From Branchiostoma floridae (Eukaryota > Chordata > Leptocardii > Amphioxiformes > Branchiostomatidae): a stretch of DNA of 64,000 nt. The stretch spans positions 26,331,213 through 26,395,212 of the forward strand of contig NC_049979.1 of NCBI RefSeq assembly GCF_000003815.2, read 5' to 3'. Below, piece after piece: positions 53,731-64,000 of the stretch (the first letter of the stretch is position 1; each line of letters opens with the position of its first letter). The notes beneath the pieces were generated by a model. It saw only the letters and a list, made by a program, of their open reading frames with translations. It was not told where the DNA came from and ran no database searches. Position numbers and translations under genes: made by a program.

Positions 53731-56607
53731 ATGAAGACTCTCCTGCTCACATTTGTTATCGTGCTCCTGGTCGGGGAGGCTCTCAGCTGTCCCCCACAAC
53801 CAACAGAAGCTCCAGGTAAGCTCAACAACGTGATGTTACCGTTACACTTCGGTGGAGTTTGCGGTGAAGAAGTTTCTTTTTACTTTGACCCACCAAGGAG
53901 GTTAAAGAATCAACCTCTTTAACCTCCTTGGACCCACCATTATGAAGGTTGGTTGTCTGGGCGAAAAATGTACTTCTTCGGGCTCAATCTTTACCAAGTA
54001 AGCCCAAATTGTGTGAAAACGCAACTCATACGGACTTGATAATTATACGCACAAGTGTGAAGGTCTAAGAGAGGCCACACTAGTGCGTAAATTAAAGTCC
54101 TTATACCCCCCTCACATTAGGCGCGATTCCATCGGACGACGAGTCTGCGAGCTGTAATTTACAAGGAGGTATGACCCTGATGCCGACGAAGAAATGACAG
54201 AGTTCCCCCCTTCCCGTCAGGGTCATGCCTCCTCGTAATTTAGAGCTCGCAGACTCGTCGTCCGATGGAATCGCGCCTAATGTGAGGGGGGTATAACGAG
54301 TTCCGTATTTAGTTGTTTTTTTTTTGTTTAAAGTAAGCTTGCGGGAACAAATCGTGTTCTTTACTGTTGAATTTTACTGTGCCGTCGGACACTTAACCCA
54401 ATGTAAAATAGTGTACGAACAAGAATATGCGCACACGTGTGAACGAATCTTTTAAAAGTTCCTCAAATCCGTATGAGTTCAACATTTACATATTTGATTC
54501 GTTAACTTTAAAGTTTGCGACCGAAAAAGATTCGATAACTAGACTGCACAGTCGAAGTGAAAAACATATATTCATTCCTCACAAACACCATTGAAATGTA
54601 CTCACATGGACTTCTATATGCGCAAACGTTTTAACAGACCTTTGCATCATTCTGTTCTGGGTGGTCGGTTTTATCAGATACTTACAAGTAACACTATGAC
54701 CCCGTTCACACTCAAAAAAATGAAGCGGCTTCAACGTCGAAGCCGCTTGATCCGGATCGTTTTCTTGAGTGTGAACGCTCCAAGCGGCTTGGATTTTCAC
54801 CGATCCGGCTCGTTTGCAATCCATCCCTGGAAGATAGTTTGAGACACTTGTGAACAAGCCGCTTGGCTGAAATCGCGACTGTGAACGCAACGCGGGATAG
54901 ATTCTATGCAAATTTCCGATTTGCCCCCTGTTGGAGGTTATATATCCAGGTATCGGGAGCAGGAACACACGCCACACTGACAGGTTTGCTCACCTTACAG
55001 ATTTTTGTGCCCAATGATAATGTCTGGAAAGAAAAAAAATCGCTGTAGGGTCAAGGCAAGTGGAATGGGAACCAAACAAAGCTTTTTTTATCACGCGAAG
55101 AGAGAGGAAACACAGCATGCTAAAAAAAATCACAAAAAAGCATATCTTTGAACAGCTTTCTCTCTGGATCATGATATAAGACTACTAAGAGTGGGTTTGA
55201 GAAAACCTACAAACAATGTTGTAAAAAAGTACCTGAAGTCCAGGTACGGAATTGTGTGCGATTAATCGGATTGTCTGAAATGAGTGTGAACGTAATTTTT
55301 TTGAAGCGGCTTGCACGTTCAAGCGGCTTCCACGTTGAAGCCGCTTCATTTTTTTGAGTGTGAACGGGGTCTAAGCCGACCGTGGCTTCCAGAACTCCGC
55401 CAACCTCTACCAGACCATAGTTGGGAGTCGTCTGTGGTCGGTTGTTGGTCGTGCGATGTTGGTTAGAGGTCGGTTGTGTCAGCCGAATTTTTCAAAATGT
55501 TCTTGAAATTCCTTGAGTGGTCGGGAGATTGTATAAATGTCTGGGCGGCCTTGTATTAAATGTAGTGACAGATACTAGTGCCGTGGCTAAAACTGGTCCG
55601 ACTGCCCTCGTTGTAACGTTACCATGATCTACCATCGAATTTTGTTTGTTTTCATTTTCTTATTATTTTTTAATTACTTTTCTTTATCCAAACTTGATAT
55701 TAAAGATATTTCCATTGAAGGTTGATGTGATTTGGGTCCTCTTTATAGTCCAGACTTCCTGTGTCCTACCCTTTGAGTCAATGAGCGAGTCTTTGTTGTA
55801 GGTCGTTAACCTCGTACTAATTATGACACACCAAGGCCTAACTCACCTGCAGGCTATCTGTTACGTGCGAAAACATCTGTGTATGAGTCATCTTCTCATG
55901 ATCCTGGCTGTCAATCACAATTAGCAGTTCAACCAATGGCAGCATGGTAATTAGCTGTTCGACCGATGAGAGAATGACTGCAATGACGTGCGATATCTTG
56001 CATTTATATTTGTTTAGTATTGCTACGTTTAGTCAGAGCTGGGTGGGGCATTGCAATTGTAATAATTGGTTTGCTACTAAACTTTCAAAGAAGTTTATGC
56101 TTAGGCATCCTTGGTGTGTCTGTCTGTCCGCCTATGACCACGATAACTCAAGAGTGCTTGGATGGATTGTAATTTGTTACGTGGGTAACGTTACGCTTTG
56201 ATGAAACCTCAAAATGATAAGATTGTAAGTCCCCTTGCGGCTTGTTATAATGCTACAGCAGAACTTTCTGTTTCTACATCTCGTATTCTGGACATGCTAT
56301 GGTCATGATCTTTGAGTGGTCGAAAGTCGTGTAGACTGGGCCCCCTAGCTGCCTTTTTGCAACTGCAGGAGGTGATGTTGCTTAAAACTTTGAAAGAAAA
56401 ATGCTTAGTGTATATGATAAGCCATTGCGATTGAGCACAATTCTTTTTTGCCCTGTTTTTTTCCATGCAGACACCCAGTGTTGTGACCCAGACCCGTGTG
56501 ATTCTGCCACTTGTGCCGCGAACCCCGGCGCTACCTGCAAGGCTGACGACTGTGACAGCTGTACTGCAGTCTTCTACGACAGCGATGACAACGTGGTTAC
56601 TTGCTAA
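53731..56607 (+). CDS. small secreted cysteine-rich peptide
   Basis: Two exons on plus: 53731-53815 (donor CCAG|GTAAGC) and 56471-56607 (acceptor after a long pyrimidine tract, TTTTTTTCCATGCAG; stop TAA). 222 nt, 73 aa. Residues 1-19 (MKTLLLTFVIVLLVGEALS) are a clear signal peptide with cleavage before Cys20. The mature chain of 54 residues holds nine cysteines: CPPQPTEAPDTQCCDPDPC, DSATCAANPGATC, KADDCDSC, TAVFYDSDDNVVTC. The DPCxxxxC..PxAxC....C..CxAxFYD....C layout resembles a short cysteine-rich module I associate with secreted invertebrate and lancelet proteins, usually repeated in longer chains; I cannot name its function. An extra exon inside the 2.65 kb intron cannot be excluded. The stop is followed directly by a donor-like AAG|GTACGA, so a 3' UTR intron is possible. 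Its intron holds two transposons. Confidence 0.8.
54103..54294. mobile_element. 192 bp near-perfect palindromic element, copy 2
   Basis: 78 bp arms (54103-54180 and 54217-54294), same ends as 51951-52142 (ATACCCCCCTCACATTAGGC .. TAATGTGAGGGGGGTAT). It lies in the intron of the cysteine-rich peptide gene. Confidence 0.9.
54698..55371. mobile_element. 674 bp inverted-repeat DNA element
   Basis: GACCCCGTTCACACTCAAAA then AAATGAAGCGGCTTCAACGT at the left is mirrored by ACGTTGAAGCCGCTTCATTT then TTTTGAGTGTGAACGGGGTC at the right. Inside each end the words AAGCCGCTT/AAGCGGCTT recur several times in both orientations (54720-54870 and 55303-55347), like subterminal protein-binding repeats. No transposase frame. 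It lies in the intron of the cysteine-rich peptide gene. Confidence 0.85.
55912..56000 (-). repeat. inverted copy of the cysteine-rich peptide promoter region
   Basis: ACAATTAGCAGTTCAACCAA.. to TGTTCGACCGATGAGAGAAT then GACTGCAATGAC matches the reverse complement of 53567-53640, which lies just upstream of the gene (..GTTCGACCAATGAGAGAGTG, ATTGCAAGTGAC), with a few substitutions and a short indel. No second gene copy was found beside it. Confidence 0.7.
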
Positions 56608-56710
56608 GGTACGATTTTTTTCTCCATGATACTCCATCTGCAAAACTTTGAGCAAGCCTCAGTTAAATTGTTTTCACTTCGTCAAATCCTCTTACAACCT
56701 CGAGTAAATT

Positions 56711-56933
56711 TAACGCTAGTTCACCTTTATTTGTGGGGTGACCTATATCCGTTGTTTGTTTTTAAATCGTGGTATTTAACGTTAGGGATACCAAGTCGAC
56801 AAACTGTGGTTTGAAATTGTATTTGTCGAATCATGCAGTTTGAAACTGTCGACCTGATATTCCTAAATATCCTGTCTTTTAAAACAACGGATATAGGTCA
56901 CCCTGGCCTGCGCATAAAGGTGAACTAGCGTTA
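56711..56933. mobile_element. MITE, TAACGCTAGTTCACC family, best-preserved copy
   Basis: 223 bp from TAACGCTAGTTCACCTTTAT to AAAGGTGAACTAGCGTTA; the ends are perfect inverted repeats for 15 bases and more. It keeps GACCTATATCCGTTGTTTG and ACAACGGATATAGGTC. It begins about 100 bp past the stop of the cysteine-rich peptide, so it may lie in its 3' UTR or just downstream. Confidence 0.9.
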
Positions 56934-57263
56934 CAGTACAGAGTAAAATTTGGCTACGTGAAGTATTACCATTTAACGTTATAACGTTATGATAAATTAT
57001 CTGAATACAACGACTCATTCAATACATTCCACAATCAAAAAATAAATCTTCATTTTGATTGGTGCTTTTTAATCAAGCTAACTGAATATAACGTTACACA
57101 TGGTAAAACTTGCGTTTGCGTTAGCTTGTTGAAAATCTGTAGGAGCGAAGGTTATATCTTTACAATATACAAACAACAAACATACTCTCTACTTGTATTC
57201 GTAACCATGATAGTCAGTACCTCTACGATAGATTGGCTTTCGGTGTCTATCTATTATACCTAA

Positions 57264-58785
57264 GGGACCGTACGGCGTTTAGTGAGGGGGGAGGGCCGGT
57301 CGCCAGAGGGTCGGGTCAAAAATTTTTTGATAGGCCCTCCCCCCAAGTAAAAATTTTTTTGCTAGGCCCTCCCCCCAAGTAAAAATATTTTTGCTTGGCC
57401 CTCCCCCCTCCTATCAACTTTGAAAAAATATTCAAGACGCCAATAAAACACTGCGCTCCCATTTGGAAATGTGCTTTGCGTCATACTTGATTTTCATCGC
57501 GAAGCAGATCTCTCACCCCTAGTAAAAAAAGGAAAACAGAATGGCTCAAAATATCTGCTTAATAGAGGGATAAATATCTGCTTCATAGAGGCATAAATAT
57601 TTGCTTTATAGAAGCCATTTCATTATTTTGATATTAAAACAACACCTAAAAAGCATTTGTATCTGGATTTCTAGTAGATTTGCGCCACGAAGCGGCGCGC
57701 GCCCCTCCCCCTAAATTTACGTATTGCAAGCTCGCGGGCCTGAGCGGCTTGACGGAAACTATTTTCAATTTACATATATTTTGGACTTTTTCTTGGTTCT
57801 GTGGTGGTAATAACTTACGGTAAATCGGGGGAAAAATGAAAACCAAAACGACAGCACGATTCGACTAACCAAAACTGTAGTGGAGAGGGGGGCGCCGACG
57901 CGTGGCGCTGATTTTCCCACGGCGGAGTAGACCGGTCGCCTCTCTCTAGCCGCCGGCGGGCGTGAGAACGCAGACTTGCAGGAGATCTTTTAGAAATGCC
58001 ACGCTTTTTTGCCACGATTTCCTGCATTGCTTTTTTTATGGGAAAATTTGCTGGTTGAATGACATTTCTATGAAAAAAAATACGAGGGTTTCAAGTTTTT
58101 GAGAACGACGTTCCGAACACCATGTCTGGCGCCAAAGGCACGAAGAATCGCAAGGTAGGTCCGGGGAAATTTTGAAATCTTGACCCTCTTAAAAGCTATT
58201 TCCTTCAGTTTGAGGAGATATTTTGCTGACAAACAAAGCTAACTTTAATAGCATTTCAATTTAGAAATACAAAATTAAATCCCCCCCAAACACATTATCA
58301 CGATGTCGGTCATCAAAGGCGCGAGGCCGGTCACGTCAAAAGGGATCCAGGGAAATTTGCAAATATTTACCCTCGAGCTCTGAAACGCCATTTCTTACAT
58401 TTTGAGGGCAATAAGACAGGGGTAAATTTTGCTGGCAGACTAATCTAGAGTTAAATAACATTTCTGTGCGTGAAGAAGGTTTTCGAGGGCGTCATGCATA
58501 AGCCCCGCCCCCTCCCTTTCGCATTTTCACTGTATCCCGAGCGCCAACCTCGGGCGATCCCTTGCAGAGGTCCAGAAAAATTTTGAAATCTTGATCCTCT
58601 GAAACGCCGTTTGTTGAATTTTAAGGGAAATATTTTGCTGGCAGACCAAGCTATTTTTTTTGCTTGGCCCTCCCCCCAAGTAAAAAAAAAATTGCTAGGC
58701 CCTCCCCCCGGCAAAATATTTTTTTGCTTGGCCCTCCCCCCCCTGGCGACCGGCCCTCCCCCCTCGCTAAATGCCGTACGGTCCC
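57264..58785. mobile_element. 1.52 kb non-autonomous DNA transposon with TAA target duplication
   Basis: GGGACCGTACGGCGTTTAG at the left is mirrored by CTAAATGCCGTACGGTCCC at the right, flanked by TAA on both sides (57261-57263 and 58786-58788). Each end carries three to four subterminal GGCCCTCCCCCC / A8 or T7 repeats in mirrored orientation, as in 14453-16016, whose terminal GGGACYGTACG is the same. The centre is GC-rich (57690-57960, 58480-58570). No transposase frame. Related internal sequence is at 37640-37990. Confidence 0.8.
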
Positions 58786-58789
58786 TAAA

Positions 58790-59980
58790 CGTTTGTGTTT
58801 TTGATAGAGGCTTATCATTGTTTTATCACAGAGGTGCGGGGCGCTGGTTTTGCAGGAGGAAAGATCTGAATGCTCTTCCGGATGAGGCCATACCAGTATA
58901 GATGCTACCTGCGGCCAAACCACAACATACGTTCCAGTATCCAAGTCTTTGTAAAATGTTAGAATCACCAGACAGTGTAATCGCGATAGAAGCTTTCCTA
59001 ATGTTTAAAGTGCTTATGTCCCCAAAATACAACATTTTTTAGTCAGCTGTTAGCTATATCAAGGAGGCTAAAACCTCCTTGGTTATTCACAATACTGCCA
59101 TAGGCTAACTGGCCACACAAGGCAGTAACGGTAGTATTCGATGAACATAGACGTTTTTATGAAGTATAGACCTAAATAATTGAACATCGAATCTGACGTC
59201 ATAGTGAACACAACAGCCGGTTCGGAACCTGTCATGCAAGGCGACCCGCAAAAACGTTCTCTTGAGAATATGACGTCATCGACAGAAATCAGCTTTAGAA
59301 TAACTACTTGGATGAAGGAATCAACAACTAGAAATATGTTTGTAAAATCCTATGTTAACAAACATCTGACTGGTGTAGATTTTGTGCAAACGTCTAGGTC
59401 TATTGAATAATACTTATGATGATTACTTGTAATAGGGAATTGTTGTAATTTCATGTCACTGGTAAGGTGAGGTGAGGTGACATAAGCGACCAGGAAGACA
59501 ACTGTATGCGCAAAGCAAAAATATGGATATCATAGCTACATGTTAGTATAACCCAAAGTGGTCACATGTAATAGTACTCAATTAGTCAGGAAACAGAACG
59601 ATTTGCCAGTTAAGAGTTTTTATTGCACGCTCTCTATCACTCTTGACGTTGATACTTAAAATAATGCAACTGTTTTCAATCAATATACAATAGGGGTAAA
59701 CATAGCGAACAAATACGTGATTGTCATGGAAACATATCCTTAAAGCTTACAAACTTTTCCACTGTTAATGCTGTATTGCAATGTATGGTCAGGCACGCCT
59801 TTTTTTTCATATCGATAGTGATTTATATAAAATATAGTGCTTATGTCATCATGGAAACTCTGTGCGGTGTATTAAAAACTGAACGTTACATTTTCGGATT
59901 GTGACCTTGTTCTGGAAGCTAATAAGTTGCTTAATGAGCAGCCTCAGTGTGCTTTATGTTTGTTTTAATCTATACAAGGT
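58790..59980. other. gene-free stretch
   Basis: No exon could be supported. A plus frame at 59180-59410 (76 codons) contains two TGACGTCAT/TGACGTCATCG words but no splice or domain evidence. CAAGGAGGCTAAAACCTCCTTGG near 59060 is a small hairpin. Confidence 0.4.
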
Positions 59981-59984
59981 TTGT

Positions 59985-60280
59985 ATTGAGGAGTACAGGC
60001 TGCAGATTTCATTGATCCAACCACACCGGAAAGAATCCAAACTCTTTTTGATAAGTGTGGTGGGTTCTTTAATGCTCTAGGTGTAGCTTTCCTCGAACAC
60101 AGGACCTCTATTTATCGGGGGATGTCCCTAACCGAAGCTAGGTACTAATTTTCACCTGAGCAAAGTGAGGAAATTAGCTAACATGCCTTTCTCTTGGGCA
60201 AAGCGGCAGAGCATATCTGGGGACTAGAACCCAGGACCTCTGGGCTTTGAGCCCAAAACACCATATCATTGATGCTAAGT
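59985..60280 (-). mobile_element. tRNA-derived SINE, minus strand
   Basis: On minus the tRNA-like head ends with GGTCCTGGGTTCTAGTCCCC (B box GGTTCTAGTCC) after TTGGGCTCAAAGCCCAGAG. The body GCTAATTTCCTCACTTTGCT, CAGGTGAAAATTAGTACCTA and ATAAATAGAGGTCCTGTGTT follows, then AGAACCCACCACACTTATC. This body is familiar from SINEs of marine deuterostomes. No gene. Confidence 0.65.
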
Positions 60281-60515
60281 GACATCACTTGCATAATAAG
60301 TTCACAATTCAGACAAAACAGGTCGGGATGACATGTATATTGCACTTCTACACGTTATTGCACATCATTTTCTACAAAAGGATACATAATTCTATAAACC
60401 TACGTGTGCCCTTCTATGTATGGAAGACGTTAATGCCAAGACTCATGATATTACACTTTTTATGAAATAGGAAACTGTCCTTTAGGATCTGTCTAAACTA
60501 TGGGTACGCTTACTT

Positions 60516-60788
60516 TTGATTGGTGGTATGGACACATCGAATGGGCCAGTGGCTTCATCAACACCATCTCTAAAGTACAGTTACCAGGCAACAGGGCCTG
60601 GGGTCATAGTAGACCAAGAACATCACGGAAGGATGTACATCAATATGTGCGGCCTCGTCAGTGTGAAACCACTGAGCAGAGCCACTCGAGGAAGACTAGC
60701 TGACTGCTGCCCACCCGTGTTTTGGGGACCCCCACAGCGGTACAAACATTGGATACTAGTACTACTAATAATAACTACCATTCTTTGA
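60516..60788 (+). CDS. possible small open reading frame, unidentified
   Basis: A 90-codon frame (an in-frame ATG at 60528 gives 86). The translation includes SLKYSYQATGPGVIVDQEHH, RMYINMCGLVSVKPLSR and ends with a hydrophobic tail HWILVLLIITTIL that could act as a C-terminal membrane anchor. It is less AT-rich than its surroundings. I recognise no family, and no splice partners or promoter are evident; the reverse strand is also open. Could be a remnant of a retrocopy or chance. Confidence 0.22.
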   Translation: MIGGMDTSNGPVASSTPSLKYSYQATGPGVIVDQEHHGRMYINMCGLVSVKPLSRATRGRLADCCPPVFWGPPQRYKHWILVLLIITTIL

Positions 60789-61152
60789 GATGTAATGTTG
60801 AAAGCCCTGTGTGACCCTTCACAGTGCCATGGAGTAACTCCAAAGTCCCCATGTACTCCCTTTTCAACTGTTAGGCTTCTAATGTACTTTGATCCTTCAC
60901 TAGCATTATTTTGAGCTGTTGGCTCTACAACCAACCATAAAAAATATGAAAGAAATTTTAGGAATAGAAAAATTGCACTCATGCAACTAACCTAGATATT
61001 CAGATACACAAAAGATTGGGTACAGAATATGAAATAATTTAAAATCAGAGTGTCAGCCACAGTAACAACACTGTTTCAGGGTTTGAAAAATTTTGACATA
61101 CCCAAATTCTATACCTGAATTCAAAATTCAAACAAGCAACACACATAGGTTT

Positions 61153-61270
61153 TAACACTAGTTCACCTTTACTTGCAGGGTAACCTACATGTTCTTAAAA
61201 ATGGGATATATTATGTTGACGTCCGACCATGGTTTCAAGTTTGGATATTTTGAAAATATTACACCTATAT
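61153..61270. mobile_element. MITE, TAACGCTAGTTCACC family, left half only
   Basis: TAACACTAGTTCACCTTTAC, CAGGGTAACCTACATG, GACGTCCGACCATGGTTTCA and GATATTTTGAAAATATT. The right half is missing; the sequence instead runs into a (TA)n tract at 61350-61375. Confidence 0.65.
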
Positions 61271-61349
61271 TTAGAACACCTACATTCAAACACATTTGTA
61301 AATGTCAAGAACAGCTGCATATATATATACTAGTGTATATACTATATAA

Positions 61350-61375
61350 TATTATATATATATATATATATATAA
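61350..61375. repeat. (TA)n microsatellite
   Basis: About 12 TA units. Confidence 0.9.
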
Positions 61376-61932
61376 GAGTAAATCATGGTAAAAACTCTAC
61401 ACAGATATCTACACTGGTGCACCCACTGTCAAACATTCGGCACAAATCACCTGAGTTTTGGGTTCTATGCATCCAGTATTTTGAACCCTGATAATACAAA
61501 ATGTACCAGATTGCATATATAGAATTCCGTTGTTTGTAGGTTTTTGTTACATATTGGTTGGCCCGTCAGCTAGCATGGTCGCCGCGTGGCCAGCTGCTTG
61601 TCTTCTGAGGTCCGACTTGATCAACACTGTTGGAAAAACAGTAAGGATTGACTTCTAGAGCTTATAGAAATTTCTATAGTCAACTTAGCATTGTTTACAT
61701 GAATATAGGGTTTAAAACAGGCAGTGGGAGTTGGATACTACACCAAACAGATTCCTTTTTCAATTGGCAAAATGGAACATTGTTTTGACAAATTTTTAAT
61801 GCCTATTTACAAGATTTCATGGGCAATAAGGTCCAGGTTCACGTCTGGACTTAGACCTGATCCTCTGGACCTGAATCGGTCCTGGACTGGAATTGTTTTT
61901 ACCGGTACCCACCCCTAATACACACACAAATG

Positions 61933-63960
<2,028 letters not shown>

Positions 63961-64000
63961 ACCCTTGTTTGGCAGAGTATAAGACGGTGATGCGCTAGGT

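Overview
The window is a piece of an animal nuclear genome and looks like a lancelet (amphioxus, Branchiostoma). It has long AT-rich introns, short exons with GT..AG borders, many short inverted-repeat transposons, tRNA-derived SINEs and decayed non-LTR retrotransposons. The gene families present (retinol-dehydrogenase-like SDR, double-hotdog thioesterase, CD225/dispanin, FLVCR-like transporter) also fit a chordate. The organism assignment is inference from style and repeats; no marker gene proves it.

Six gene models could be assembled exon by exon. (1) 6731-13492, minus: a six-exon SDR of the RDH11/12/13 type, 334 aa. Its reading frame is intact, but the catalytic Ser and Lys are replaced. 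(2) 17415-19214, minus: a two-exon double-hotdog acyl-thioesterase-like protein, 289 aa. (3) and (4) 24350-30380 and 33180-36403, both minus: a tandem pair of four-exon CD225/dispanin (IFITM-related) genes, 127 and 133 aa, with conserved exon borders and conserved 5' and 3' flanks. (5) 53731-56607, plus: a two-exon secreted cysteine-rich peptide, 73 aa. (6) 61933-63554, minus: the last three exons of an FLVCR/SLC49-like transporter whose 5' part lies beyond the right edge. The genes do not form a pathway and show no operon-like arrangement.

Most of the rest is transposon-derived. Roughly: 1-6.7 kb holds a ~150 bp tandem repeat, a MITE and an RTE-like fragment. 13.6-16 kb holds a MITE and a 1.56 kb TAA-flanked, GC-rich-ended DNA element. 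16.6-17.4 kb is a near-perfect 390 bp tandem duplication. 19.5-20.8 kb is a non-LTR retrotransposon 3' half. 37-53 kb is a long stretch without a convincing gene, full of MITEs, a second decayed copy of the same LINE and one tRNA-Arg(UCG)-like sequence. 50.7-55.4 kb holds several long palindromic elements, some nested. 57.3-58.8 kb holds a second TAA-flanked 1.5 kb element. At least eight full or partial copies of one ~220 bp MITE family and seven of a ~400 bp family are spread over the window, often in introns.

The points most worth following are the SDR that keeps its fold and frame but has lost catalytic residues, the recent dispanin duplication with a transposon inserted in only one copy, the small secreted cysteine-rich peptide with an inverted copy of its promoter region in its own intron, and the nested palindromes near 52 kb.
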